Positions 39,301-51,675 of a stretch of DNA of 64,000 bases are shown here, one piece after another. A program made the position numbers and the translations under genes. How positions within the stretch are numbered: the stretch's first letter is position 1; each line of letters starts with the position of its first letter. Source of the DNA: Humulus lupulus (Eukaryota > Streptophyta > Magnoliopsida > Rosales > Cannabaceae); NCBI RefSeq assembly GCF_963169125.1, contig NC_084796.1:88954888-89018887 (forward strand), read 5' to 3'. The notes below the pieces were generated by a model. The model ran no database searches, was not told the DNA's origin, and saw only the letters and a program-made list of their open reading frames with translations.

Positions 39301-40147
39301 CACACTTTGTTTTGTAACGAATTTTATGATTTAAGTCATGTTCTATTTTATTTTCAAAACAATGGGATCCCATATCCTACTCTGAATTTTATGTTAACCT
39401 TTGTTTTACAGTTTTAATAAAGTTATGGTTATTTCATATGTATGTTTTCTTAAGATTAGTGTCTGTGTATAGTAGTATTTTTTAATGGTCCAAGGTCTAG
39501 AATATTTGGGTCATTACAAAATTATAAATAATTATTTCATTAATTAAATCAATAGAAAATAATACAAACTGTGATTTTAAGTCAAATAGGCTTATAATCA
39601 AATGAGAGATTTCACGGGCCTAAAGCCCATGATAATTTCGACCTAGGAAATCAAATTTTCTATTATTTTATTAATTTTTCAATTAAATTAAATGACCTAA
39701 TTGAGTCTATAAAAGGAGTGCTTAGAGAGAAGTCAAGACATACGACAAATAAGTTTAATCACTGATTTTCTGATAGTTTTAGATTCTCTCTAAACACAAG
39801 TCATTTTCTAAACCTCTTTGTTATTTTCTCTTCTTCTCTCTGTATCTATCTCATGTGTTGAGAATTGTCCACTCTAGTCTAGGTGATTCTAAGGATACAT
39901 TGAAAGACTGTGAAGAAATTAGAAGAACAGTTCTGTTTCTTTATAATACTCTGTGACAGAAAGGATACAAAGGTTAGAGAAATTGAAGGAAGGACTCACT
40001 AATTCCGCTGCGTATACTGTAAGTATTATTATCATTGTTTCTCTTTGAATTCAATTTTAGAAACATATTCTAGGTTATCTGATATTAATTTATTTAATAT
40101 TAGATCTACATGAAAATAAATAAAGATCCTGTAAACGTTTCTTGACA
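36377..40147 (+). repeat. Copia 3' LTR containing a solo LTR
   Basis: It starts TGTTGGGG after gtgcaaatgggagtt and ends TTGACA at 40147. It aligns with the 5' LTR on both sides of the insertion at 37587-39518; without it the length is about 1834 bp. Confidence 0.9.
37587..39518 (+). mobile_element. Solo LTR inside the copia 3' LTR, TSD aaatt
   Basis: The insert begins TGTAGAGTCC and ends GGTCATTACA, flanked by aaatt at 37582-37586 and 39519-39523; the uninterrupted site is visible in the 5' LTR near 29556. It has a TATAAATA box (38338-38345), palindromes GGCGATATATCGCC (38054-38067) and AGGCGATATATCGCCT (38134-38149), and four tandem-like copies of a unit around gcttatagttg..agcaaaccc (38845-39010). 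It is a distant relative of the other TGTAAC..TTACA LTRs by its layout and ends. Confidence 0.88.
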
Positions 40148-42631
40148 GTATTTTTGGTAATTTAGTGAATTATCGGGACTCATTGGAGTATGAGTTATAT
40201 TTTGGGAAAATATTGGTATTTTGCAGATTAGAGGATTTAATTGGGAATTATAAGTGAAATTTGTGGTTTAGTGGGATTTGGTGTCAATTGACTAAAATTC
40301 CATTGAGGGCTAGTTTTGAGGATTGTTTAAGGCAGAGGCAATTGGGTCTTTTACCCTTATGCAGTTAAGACTCAACTCATTCTCAAGCCTTCCCTCACTT
40401 TTACGTTCTCAGCCTTAGTTCTCTCTCTCTCACTCATTCTTGTTCGAAGAGAGGAAAACCATTGAAGCTTTGGAACCTTGGTCATAGGGTCATTCTTTGG
40501 TGGGATTTGGGAGCTTGTTTTTTTGAGATTGGGAGCTGTTAAGCTAGTGAAATCCAGTTGGGGAGCTCGAATTTGAGGACGTAAATTCAGTTCTCATGTT
40601 TTTTTTAGTTTTCCTATTTTGTGTTCTTGGAAATCATTGAATTTTGAGTTTGGATGTGTGTTAGAGGCTTTTGATGGTTGTTTATAGTATATCTGGGTTG
40701 CTGGAGTTATTTATGTGGTTGGAATTGGATTGAAATCGATTTTGGGATGAATTTGGGAGAGTTTCGATTTCTGAAAATTGTTAGCTTTTCTGGGTTTTGG
40801 GGTGGCGTTGCGGCGCTTGGCAAGAGCGTCCCAGGCCCGCTTAAGTGTTCTTGAGGGTGGGCGGTGCCTCAAACTGCCTTGGCATCGCGGTGCAAATTGT
40901 GAGGTAATCCTCAGTTGGATCTTTGCTAAGTGAAGCACCGCGATCCTTAGTGGTGGCCACCGCGACGCTAAGGGCTCTAGAATGATTCTACTACTCGGTT
41001 TAGTAGGATTTAAGGTATCGGGGGCTAGGGTTTGGTCATGAAACCCTTTATTGGTTCAATTCTTGATGAATATTCCTTATTATGGTTGTGACTAGGGTGT
41101 ATTGCTAGGCTAGGGAGGAAAGGATCAAACTCAGGATCGTCATACCTAGTTTGCTCAGGACTTGAGGTAAGAAAACTGCACCTAGACTAAGATTAAGGCT
41201 TGAGCCCCAGTTATTGAACATGGTTATAACCATTCATAAAATATTTGATTAAACATGATTAAATTACATTGTGCATACCTGTATTAAGTGATAGATGCTT
41301 ATCATTTTGAATCTGATTGAAAATCTCGGCTTATAAGTCATGGTCGACAATAGCGTGCGAAACGCAGGCCGTTATGGCTGGGCCAACCCAAAAGCGTGAT
41401 ATATGCTTGCACGACTCTATAGCCACTTGGAATATAGAGTGTGGTTCACGCTTGGGCGGTTCTATAGACGTTTCAAAAGGAATAGTGCGATGGGCACCTG
41501 TGTGGCTCTATGGCCGCTTAAATGGACTGAGTTCATGACTGAGTGTTAGTTATAAATTCTAAGCATGCTATTTATGATCTGTAATCTATTGAATAACTGT
41601 TTATAAGTACATATATGTTTTCTTATTAAGCCTTGGCTCACAGGTGCTACATGGTGTAGGTAAGGGCAAAGAGAAGCTGGACTAGCCATGAGTTGGAGAG
41701 CTTCGGGGGCAGAATGTACATATGCGCCCTGCTCGACTGCCACGATCGAGATTACTTGTTGGAACTAGGGTTGAACCCTGATTTTTTCGCCTAGGCCGAC
41801 CTTGTGTATTTATTTTGTATCTGTATCAGTTTATACACTTTTTTTTTTGGATCCCGTGTACAGACTTAAATATTTTAATGAAATGATTATTGTTTGACCA
41901 ATATTTTTAATACATAATCCTTAAGTTAGTCTTAATTACACTTTTTAAGTCCAAATGACTCGTTTAGCGAGTTAAGCACTATTTAAAACACATAGTGTAA
42001 CGATCCTAGATTTGTAGGACGTTACACCTATTCTGAGAAAATTCCATCACCAAAACAAGACACTCACCTAACAGGGATGTCGCCAAGATGAGAGTACTGA
42101 GAGGGACTGCCACCTACTTTGGTACTCGCTCATGTGGGACATCATCAGAGTCACCCACTTTGAGGAGTTGCCCATTTTAGCATATGCCCGGGGTCGCCAA
42201 CTTCATGCAAATAAATGACACATACGAACTCCATTACTCCATTTGGTGGATACAAAGACCTGAGACATCTCCACAATTTTTGGATTTAGCCGGATCGGGA
42301 AACAAACCACCATCATTTTTTCCCATATTTTCAACTATAAATACTGAAGTGTAATTGATAGAATAGGGTGAGACTATTCATACTACCACTAACCAAATGT
42401 ATAGAGGCACCCCTTAGTGTCAAACACCTAGAAGCTCCACTCTTAAGAGCTCTATAATGCAAATGTAATCAAAGCTTCCAAGCTTATACATCAATAAAAA
42501 TAATTCAGTGGACTAGGTAACTTTTTTTGGACCGAATCACAATAAACTCTCTCTTCATTTTTAATCTTTTAAGCAATTATTACACATTAATCATATATCA
42601 CACACTTGAGTCACACTAAAAAATTCCTACA

Positions 42632-43061
42632 TCTTTCTCTTTGGGTGTTTGATGAGTTTGACGAAAAAAATTAATCAATAGAATGATTTCATTTTTTTTT
42701 ATTATTTTTTTGAAATAGAAGGAAAGACAAAACATCTTACATGTTGTGACTCTTGCGGTCAAAGCTTGAAGCATGTCTAAAGCTCCTCACTATGGTCGTG
42801 AAGAAGGCTTGTTGTAGCCTCACTCTTGAAAGTGGAATTTACATGGTATATGATCTTTTTTGTCATTTATTTATTTTTTATGAGGATTTTGAATTGTTAA
42901 TGTTTTTTTTTATTTTTTTTAAAAACTTTTTAAATATATGGTTTTTTCTTTCCCATATAAATAGTTAAGTTTAGAATCAAAACTATTATTTTTTATTTCA
43001 TATTTAAGTTGTATTATTTTTTTAGTGGCATTTTGAAAAAAAGTCATATTAGTTATTTATT
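42632..43061. other. Unassigned AT-rich segment
   Basis: This lies between the Tat-like LTR and a copia LTR fragment. It may be the decayed beginning of the Tat-like internal region. No coding signal is seen. Confidence 0.35.
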
Positions 43062-43612
43062 TTGTGCCCTAATTAAAACCCAATTTCTTTGTAATCTCAT
43101 TTATTATCAATAAAAGAATAGAAATCATTTTTTGACTTGGTCAATCACTTTGCTCACATGTTTTATTTTCATGATTATTTGTTTAATATAAACTTCTATT
43201 AAATCCCGAGCATATAGCTAATCGTATCTATAGTGATTTAATCACATTGGAATATAAATATGATTATATGTTCAAACATAAGTTAGTCCTAAGATTAGTC
43301 AGTGCACAAAAATTAACACTGCCTTGCCAATCTACGATATGATCTATTTACACATTGTATGGTTATGTTCTTTCGAGAACATTAGAAAAGTAGAAAAGAT
43401 CGTATGTATTTGTTACATCGGACTGGACCGATATTGACAGTAGATAGGATAAGTAAACATATCGTTATTATCTATTCTAGTCATATCATATAGTTGACCA
43501 TAGGTCAATTCAATCTCAATTCTGAGTGGTTAGTATTCTAACTGATTGTATTGTTTGAGTTCTTTGACTTGTTCGTTACCAGTTTACCATACAGACTAGC
43601 CCATAATTTCAT
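43062..43612 (+). repeat. 5' part of a third copia LTR copy
   Basis: From tgccctaattaaaacc onward the sequence follows the copia LTR at 28353 closely, up to the equivalent of about 28913, where a TGTAACGCC LTR begins at 43613. The first 10-15 bases of the LTR are altered. The remainder presumably continues beyond the window, on the other side of the inserted gypsy element. Confidence 0.8.
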
Positions 43613-45973
43613 TGTAACGCCCTGAATAACCAAGACCGTTACAATGTGTGTTTAAAATAGTGCTTAACTTGCTAAGCAAGTGGTTTGACCTCAAATGTGT
43701 AATTAAAGACTAAGTCAAGGTCAAGTACTAAAATTTTTGGTCAACAAAATGGTTATTTTTCATTAAAATATTAAATTTATACACGGGATCCCCAAATTCC
43801 ATTTACAGACTTGTAAAAGACAATTAGAATACAATTTAACTGTCCTAATCGACAAATCAGGGTTTGACACTAGTTCCTCCCAAGCTATCCCAACCGTGGC
43901 AATCGAGCAGGCCGCATATGTACACATCACTCATGAAGCTCTCCAACTCATGGCTGGTCTTGCTAACCCTTTCCTTACCTGCATCACATAGCACTTGTGA
44001 GTCAAGGCTCAGCAAGAAAATGTAAACCCACATGCACAACAAGGCAGCACTATAAAAGCAATAATTATAAATCATCAAACTCAATTAACAATAGCATATA
44101 AATAACCTACCAGCAGTATTATTCAATTCAGTCAAATATGTAAACCAAACTAATCAATCAATAATAACGATTAAGTGTGAACCACACTTCTGTTTATGGT
44201 ATAATATCCAGGCCTGGCACCCTTAGGTCGAGTTCCCTCACCTCTTAGCCGACCTCGGCACCCTTAGGCCGAGCTGGGTTTCGTACACTTGCTATTGGCC
44301 CCCGGCACCCTTAGGCCGGCTTGCAAACATATATATATATATTTACAAATGCACAATACATAACAAGTAATCAATAGCAATGTATACAAGCATGCTCATC
44401 CAGATATTCTCAGTTACAGGTATGTTCACATTCATAATATGTTCATATAAGGGGTTTAAGATCCAATCACAACCTGAGTGCAGTTTTCTTTCCTCAGGTC
44501 CCAACCAGCAAGCGTATGACAGCGCCAAGCACAATCCATAATACTAAGCCCTTGCAGTATAACCTAGTCACAATGTGGTAGTGGATAACCATTATGATCC
44601 TAAACTAGTTAAAAGTTTTGGAACAATATACGAGTCTCCAGGACCTCGATTTCCATTAAACTGGGTAGTAGAAATCGTCTCGAGCACTTAGGTTTAAGTC
44701 CTCGAGCCACCCTGAGCCTAAAAACCAACTCTGGTTAGGGCTGCCTAGGTGGGCAACGACTTGGCCCTAAGGGTCGCGGCGTGCCCCAAGTCAGAGGCGC
44801 CTGCCTCTTGTCCCAGGGGGAGGTGGGCCACGACTGGACCTTTCAGGGCCGCAGTGTGCCTGCAGAACAGCAAACCCTAGGGCTCTTGGGGTAACGAGGG
44901 CCACGGCGCCCATGAGCTGGGCCGCGAAGCGCCCCTGTGAACTCAGAAATCCTGGGGTTTTTCAACATTTTCACGAAACCAAAATCAGCAAAATTCACAT
45001 CAAATGTGTGCCAAAGCCATAATCAAGCCTAGAACTCTCAACACCATATCATAAATAGCACATGTAACCAATAATATCAATTCAAGCTACCTTAAATCCA
45101 AAAACCCACTTAAGGTTTATGCTCTAGAGAATTCCTTAAATTACAGCTGAAATCAACAAAAGCTAGTATGGAATCCATACCTTAACATCAATCTCCACCC
45201 TGAGCTAATCCTTAAACACCCCCATCTTGATCCCTCATTTCCTAAGCTTCAATTCCCTAGTTTTTCTTCAAGAAAATCCTTCAACTTCAAACACTCCCAT
45301 AGGCAGAGAGTGAGAACGTGAGAAATAAGATAGAGAGAGAGAGAGGAGCTGGGGAAAGTTTTGATATATTCCAACCTAGGTCTGCAACTTTCTCACTATA
45401 CCTCTCAATTAAAAAGATCAAAATGCCCCTTGTACTAACCCAGCCTCCTAATTGCCCATAAGGGCAAAAGGGTCATTTGCCCCGTTTCTCGCTAGTTCCT
45501 CGAGTCGTCCTACGAATTCCCTTTTAATCCCGACATGCCCAAATAATCACCAAATACTTACTCATTACTCGATAAATCTCCATATATTCACTAAGTTCCC
45601 AGAATACCCCTCGGCTCACCCCGAGCCAGGTATTAAACCCCCTGTGACTATTTTGCTAATCCGCTTACTAGGATCGCTTTGGGCCGTCTGCTATATATAT
45701 CCACATAATAATGTGGTCTCAATCATTTACACACATATAATAACATTTATGCCCACAATGGGCCAATATTACAAATATACCCTTATCATCAAGAATGGGC
45801 CCACATGCATATTTAATACACATAAACATGCATTTAAATCCATATTATCACATAAATCATGTAGGCCACGTAGTCACACATTTATTCAGTTAATTCAACA
45901 TGCATATCCCGTTATGCCCCCCAGGCACTGTAATCCAGGCACTTAGCCTTAACAATACATTTGGGTTGTTACA
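43613..45973 (-). repeat. 3' LTR of a minus-strand long-LTR gypsy element
   Basis: The plus strand runs TGTAACGCCC (43613) to TTGGGTTGTTACA (45973), 2361 bp, with the family block at 43870-44015 in reverse and a variable slot of three ggcacccttaggccg-like units (44205-44320). The adjoining 45974-45992 reads, on the minus strand, ccaataaggaggggatagt, a polypurine tract directly before TGTAAC. This shows a real 3' LTR rather than a solo LTR. The 5' LTR would lie beyond 64000. Confidence 0.75.
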
Positions 45974-48900
45974 ACTATCCCCTCCTTATTGGAATTTCAT
46001 CCTCGAAATTTATTCAATCATCTTGGGATACCAACCCTGCAAATCTAACTATAGCCACAAAATCTAATCCTTTACCTTTTTATCCCTTAGTAACACTCTC
46101 ACTAGAGTGTCAATCTTATTCCATAAGACTTTATCTCATTTATCACAAATCCCATTAACTTTTCCTTGCTCGGTAAGTTCCACTGAAATCCTAGGGTCAC
46201 CTCACCTTATTAGCGGTAATACTTAACACTTCTTTCCTTTACATTGGCACCAGTAACACTTTATGAGCCACCACCCATACTAAGGTAAGGCTAATCTATA
46301 TGCCCCTGGCCTAGTCCTTGGTAAGACCTCAAAAGTCTGTTAAATCAGGAGTCAAAACTTCTCTTTCCTTCCCAAAATATCTTATCCTTTTTAGTCCACA
46401 AGACTCGGAGAGATGCAAAGGCTCCCATTCTGGAACTCTGTGTTTCCATGTTTAAAATTTGCGAACTCTTATGTCCTTTTAAATAGGCAGACACTTCTAC
46501 CCTAATAATTCTAATAGCTTCATTGGTTTTTCTGAACCAATTTTGAACCACAATACTTCCTGTCCGTCATTCTCTTACTTGGAACAAGTGCTTCTCGCTC
46601 CCTATCTCATTGTATCTTATCCAAAGTCACCCTAGCTGTGACCAGCTTCCATCACTGTGACTATTCAATCAAGGGTCAATATTTATCTCAATGCCCCAAC
46701 TACTTACACATTCGATGTGAAATTCTTAAAGTCCAAGTCATTCCTTCAGATTGTCAGTCTATCTGAAGGTAACTAGCAATTGTTAGTCTCAATCTTATAC
46801 CCTTTGTCGCTTACAACTTTTTTTCAAAACTTGGGAAATAAGGGTCTCAGTCCGACACTATTGACATAGGTGTCCCACGGAGACATAACGTCTCCCGTAG
46901 CCCATACGCATTACTATAATACCCTTTCACACGAACTTAGGTGAATTAACTCAATCTATTGAGTCACAACTTTCCATGTCAAAACATCTTATTTGTAGTC
47001 TAATGTAGTCCACCCTTACGTTCACCACTATACCCTTTTACCTTCCAATACACATATTTTTGCTCTTAATGTAACGCCCTACTTCCTTAGAGCCGTTACT
47101 AAGTGAGTTTTAAACGTGCTTTTAACTCGCTAATCGAGGTTTTAAGGCAAACGTGTAATCAAACCATAAACAGAGTCTTAAACTTTGAAAATAATTCCAT
47201 TTACTGAAAATCATAAAACGTTTAACATGTAGGATCCCAAAATACTGTTTGTAAATATTTACAACTCAAAATATACTTAAAGTTGACTATACGACAAAAT
47301 AGGGTTCTTTACAAACAACTTCCAAAAAATACCCCTGGTCATGGCAGCCAGGCAGACCAGACATGTACGCGTCGCGTCACGCTCTCCATACTCATGGTCG
47401 ATTGACTTTCTCCTTGCCCTTACCTGCACCACAGAGCACCCGTGAGCTGAAGCCCAGCAAGAAAAATCCACATAAACAGATAACATATGCATATGAACCA
47501 ATTTGTCAACAAACTAAACACATACGACCATGCCGTCTCAGGTGCTTTACCAGGCCCTGAGTTGCAGTCTACACTGTAAGGATATCCCAGGTATCCTTTA
47601 GGGTCTTACCCTGGCAACTCGCACTCTGCGTGCTAAACGCTGATCCCGGCCCCTTGCTGTTCTCAGCCTTCGCCGTTCCCGGCCTTTGCCGTTCTCGGCC
47701 CTCGCTGTTCCCAGCCTTCGCCGTTCCCGGCCCTTGCCGATCATTCACATATATGTATACACAACATAATTAAAACATATACTAACATAATTAATCGGCT
47801 ACACCCAACACATAATCATATAGGGCCGTGCCCTGCAACACAACTATGGGGCCTCGCCTTGCTCTATGGGTACAACAACTTTCTTACCTATGTCCCGAGC
47901 TCCTTGAGCACTGAACCCTTGAGCACGTTCCTCTAATCCGAGCCTATCCGAGAACCTAGTCACAACACATAAATAGCACTCCCATTACTAACCAATTCAA
48001 AAGCATCTCCGGGAACCAATCCCGAGCCTTCGGGACCTCCCAGATCCCCACACAAAGTGGCGGAAGCGTCCCCCAAGCCCCCTGGGCAAAAGCCTAAAAA
48101 CTGAATTTTCCCCTGCCCAGAAATGGCCTAGCGCTGCGGCACTAGCCCTTAAGGGCCGCGGCGCCTAGCGTGGCTCCTTTCCCCCTGATGCAACCTAGCA
48201 TCGCAGCGCAGAAGAACAGGGTCGCGACTCCCCTTCGCAAACCCAGAAATCTGGGTTTCTCCAAACGTTTTCCCCAAGCCAAAACACTCCCAAATCAATA
48301 TCAAGGCATACCTAAGTCCCAACTTCAATTCAAAACCCCAAATAAACCATCTAACAACTCAAAAACATCAACAACAAGCTCAAACATACAATCAAACCTA
48401 CAATTCATAATTTAGTTTAAAACTTCAGAAACTTAAACCAAGCCTTTCAAAACTTAAACCTCCCTTTAAAAATCTTAAACCATACCAGATATAAACTTCA
48501 GAAATGCGTAGAATTCTTACCTCAAACAAGAATTCGACCTTGAGCTGCTTTCCCAATCAAATTCAAAGCTTAATTCAACAAATCCAAGCTGAACCTAACC
48601 ATAATTCACCCAAAATATCTACCAAGAAAAACACCCAATTTCAATTCTCAAACCATGACATTCTTAGCTGAATTCTACAATATAATTGCTCAAAATTCCC
48701 TTACTTCAATATGTAGAACAATCCACTAAGTTTTCTGTCCTTAACCCCCTTCTTGATTCCACAAAAATTCAGAGATTATTTTCCTTCCTTTCTATTTTTC
48801 CCTAGTTTTCTCTAGAGCTCCCAAAGTCAAGCTCTTGCATAGCACACAAGGATGAGAATGTTCCAGCCATTCCCCTCAGCCAAAGTTATCTATATCCAAG

Positions 48901-51079
48901 CCAAAAGACCCATTTGCCCTTCTATTTAACTCTTATTCTAGCTAATCCTCAAGGGCAACTTAGACCTTTCCTATCCTCTTACAAACATACCATTTTCTCA
49001 CTTAGAGTAACTATCCTCAATGGTTACCTATGGTTACCCAAGTTACTAAAATACCATTAACCATTAATTAAAAGTCCCCAACTGAATTTATAATATTCTC
49101 GAAATACCCCTAGGCTCCTCCCAAGCTGGGTATTAATCCCGTTGTGACTTTCTAGCTAATCAGCTCCCTGGGACCGTCTCGGAACGTGCATCACAAATAT
49201 ATCACCATCATATCACAAATATCACATTTATGCCCTCAACGGGCTAAAATTACAAATATGCCCCTAACAACCAAACGGGGCACACATGCATATTTAATCG
49301 CCTAAACATGCACTCTAATCACATATTCATTAAATTCACATAAATTAATACAGTTGAACAATTATTGCACTCCATGGACAATAATCAAGGCTCCAAGCCT
49401 TATTAACAAATTTGGGTTGCTACACTTAACATCCATTCAGATTCCTGGATATAATATTCATAAGGAGGTAATACAATACTCACCTATAATCTCCACCTCC
49501 ACACCAGGTTCCACTGAATCCCTCATCCGATCTTCATATCTTAACCCGTTCATACTAAAATAGTAGGATTCTTAATCATTCCCACAAAATCTCCTCCCTG
49601 AACTTCATTGTCCATAGAGTTACATCAGCCAACTATCAACTGCATATACTATACCAATCTTGGTCGTTACCTCATTTGACTTTACTGTAATATGTGGCGT
49701 CTTATCAAACTGGTACATACCTTTCCAATTTGCAGTGTCAGCTTCCATGTTAATCTTTCTCCATACAATCAAGGGTTTCCAATGTGAATTACCCATTAAT
49801 GCCCACTAGGCCCTTAGTCTCATGATTATTCTTCCATGGGTGATCAAACACTTTAATTCCTTATACTAGTGCACGCACTACCATTCCATAGATGCTGTCA
49901 CCGCATCCTAACCATGGCTATCTGGCATTACCATCAACCTAATGTCCTGTGTAGAACCTTTGTGTTATCATCCCTTCATCTACTGTGAAGTACGATCAAT
50001 TATTCCTTTCAATCTGTACACAGGCGCACCCTAGTCCTCATCGTACCACCCTATAGTTTCATGCCTTAAATAAGGATAATATCCATCATGCTGTCCTCCT
50101 ATATCAGTCCACCGCATACCCATTCAAATACAATAGTGCACCAACCAATCCTTATTCTATCTTTTGAAAATTCGGCATGAAACAATCCATTCAGACAAAC
50201 TTAAGGTTCTTGTGTTGTCTCATTCTTGGGTATAACTGTCTTAAAAAATGCTTCAAGTAGTAGCTGACGTGTCTTACCGGTCTCGCTGTACTTCTCACCT
50301 CATAGGTGTTCTTCAGTAATTTCTTTGTGGCTTCTGACTGAATTCCGCCATACATGATCCCACCACCTCCTGTAACGTGACCTTGAATGCTCTTGAAGAA
50401 ACAAAGCTTACTCATTTTGGAGCCTTACCTGTAACCCCGCTTCATTAGTCTTAGTATTATCAACAAAGTTGTCATTCACGTTCTGCTTCTAACTGGGAGT
50501 AGACCAACACATCCCTAACCAATCTGAATATGGCTTGTCCATGTCATTCTTGTACTCTCTGCTTGTCGAAATTACGTGTGTCATTGAAGCATTGGTCAGT
50601 TAAGATCTTTTAGTGAAAACCTATCACATCCTACTCGATGTAAGATGTATTTCCTGAAATGTCCAGTTCCTTGATCCTCCACTAGTAATAACCAGATCAA
50701 TGGTCAATTCCTGAGAACATTGTCCTATGTTGCAACCGAGCAACTGAACCCTTCATTCTTAACAAACGATGTTGACGTGTCCCCTGATGAGATGCTTTGT
50801 CCAATCCACCCCAAAATAAAATACCTCTTCAATTGAACCATTAATTCTTCTTGCTGAGCTAATACCATTCTTCATGATGTCCCTGATATCGATTCTATCC
50901 GCACCTTAATCCCGTCACGTACTCAATGATTCCTTGTACAACCATCTGAAACCTTATTGGCCAATCCAGTTTCCATTCAGTCTAACAGATATATTCCAAG
51001 TGGTACCTACCACAATATCTAGGCATCTCGTAGACGCAATCTGGTCCTTCCCTTTAAAATCCTGATGTTACCACCATCT
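45974..51079 (-). pseudogene. Decayed internal region of the gypsy element (3' part)
   Basis: The region follows the polypurine tract of the LTR at 43613-45973, so by position it should be the integrase end of a Ty3/gypsy element read on the minus strand. A ttcgaggatgaaattcc segment next to the tract (46010-45985) is typical of such elements. No intact domain could be recognised; short open frames (for example 46345-46551) match nothing known. It is interrupted by the solo LTR 47070-49424 and ends at the Tat insertion at 51085. Assignment rests on context more than on protein similarity. Confidence 0.4.
47070..49424 (-). mobile_element. Solo LTR of the long-LTR gypsy family, TSD cttaa
   Basis: The plus strand runs TGTAACGCCC (47070) to GGGTTGCTACA (49424), with cttaa on both sides (47065-47069 and 49425-49429). 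The conserved block lies at 47330-47460. The variable slot holds about six 16-bp units of the type ggccttcgccgttccc (47645-47745), and the GC-rich patch is at 48125-48235. No internal region is present. Confidence 0.88.
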
Positions 51080-51108
51080 CTTGCTGTTATCCAAAAAATT
51101 GGCATTGA

Positions 51109-51139
51109 TGACGTGGCAAGTGATCCCTGGACACGTGGC
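51109..51139 (+). promoter_or_regulatory. Two ABRE/G-box-like sites in the LTR
   Basis: TGACGTGGC and ACACGTGGC, 13 bases apart, have the ACGTGGC core bound by plant bZIP factors. Both are unchanged in the 3' LTR (62156-62164 and 62178-62186). The first nonamer is also exact in two divergent Tat-like LTRs of this window. Confidence 0.55.
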
Positions 51140-51361
51140 TGACATCTGAAGGAACTCTGCTAGTGTATCGACCAGAAGGTACATTATAAGCAGGAGGCGG
51201 CCCAGTCTCACCTACGACCAATCTGGTCGATGGTTCCACATACAACACAATGTTGCAATAAAGATCTTTGTAAATCCCGAAATTAACTCACACAATCCCA
51301 TGAGTATCCAATTATTCAGGAGAGAATATCTGTAACAATCTTGTGTAATTTCCCTTGAGCC

Positions 51362-51369
51362 TATAAATA
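51362..51369 (+). promoter_or_regulatory. TATA box of the Tat LTR
   Basis: TATAAATA followed by a GA-rich stretch is identical at 62409-62416 in the 3' LTR. Its location in the middle of the LTR fits the U3/R boundary. Confidence 0.65.
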
Positions 51370-51675
51370 GAGAAAGATAGCTCAAGGAAGGGACTTTTGG
51401 CTTTTGAATTACTTGAGACTAGTGTAATTCTATTTGAAATATTGTATTGTTCTTCAGAGGTTGGTGAAACTCATTGAACCCTTGTTCTTTGATCACTCCT
51501 TTGATTCTCATATCAATAAAAATTTAAGTGGACGTAGGTCATTACTAGATCTTGGGGCCGAACCACTATAAAATATCATGTTCTTATTATTTTTGTCATT
51601 CGATTCTTTTCAACACATTCATTCACATCAAGCATATTCTGACTCCTTGTTAGTTGACCAAAATCTGGGTCAACA

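Larger units (their letters stand above)
28353..40147 (+). mobile_element. Ty1/copia element with TSD gtatt
   Basis: The element is bounded by TGTTGGGG at 28353 and ..TTGACA at 40147, with the direct repeat gtatt at 28348-28352 and 40148-40152. Its parts are a 5' LTR (28353-30209), a leader (30210 to about 32600), a broken gag-pol (about 32606-36300) and a 3' LTR (36377-40147) enlarged by a solo LTR. The first 300 bp of the two LTRs differ by roughly 7 percent by eye, so it is older than the Tat element at 51085. It cannot move on its own. Confidence 0.9.
27968..42026 (+). repeat. Long gypsy LTR split by a copia element
   Basis: The LTR starts TGTAACGTCCC at 27968 and ends GGACGTTACA at 42026. 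The copia element 28353-40147 plus its 5-bp duplication sits in its 5' third; without it the LTR is about 2.26 kb. It has the usual family blocks: a GC-rich patch (40800-40975), a CG-rich variable slot (41320-41530) and the conserved block (41630-41750). The flanks cccat and cctat differ at one base and may be a decayed target duplication. No internal region is attached, so it is probably a solo LTR. Confidence 0.75.
27612..42631 (+). repeat. Tat-like LTR, split by nested insertions
   Basis: The start TGTTATATCGATTTTTAG (27612) with the nonamer TGACGTGGC at 27659-27667 parallels the Tat LTR at 51085. The sequence is interrupted at 27967 and resumes at about 42027, with an LTR-like tail (tataaatact near 42340, ..aattcctaca at 42631). 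Removing the insert leaves about 0.96 kb. The following ctttgggtgtttgatgag may be a decayed form of the Tat primer site. The right boundary is uncertain and no internal protein is visible. Confidence 0.4.
51085..51675 (+). repeat. 5' LTR of the Tat element
   Basis: It starts TGTTATCC and ends GGGTCAACA. It carries TGACGTGGC (51109-51117) and ACACGTGGC (51131-51139) in its upstream part and TATAAATA at 51362-51369. Confidence 0.95.

Noticed and set aside
45452..45946. 164-codon plus-strand open frame
   Set aside because: It is inside a gypsy LTR, antisense to it, and no such frame is kept in the other copies of the LTR.
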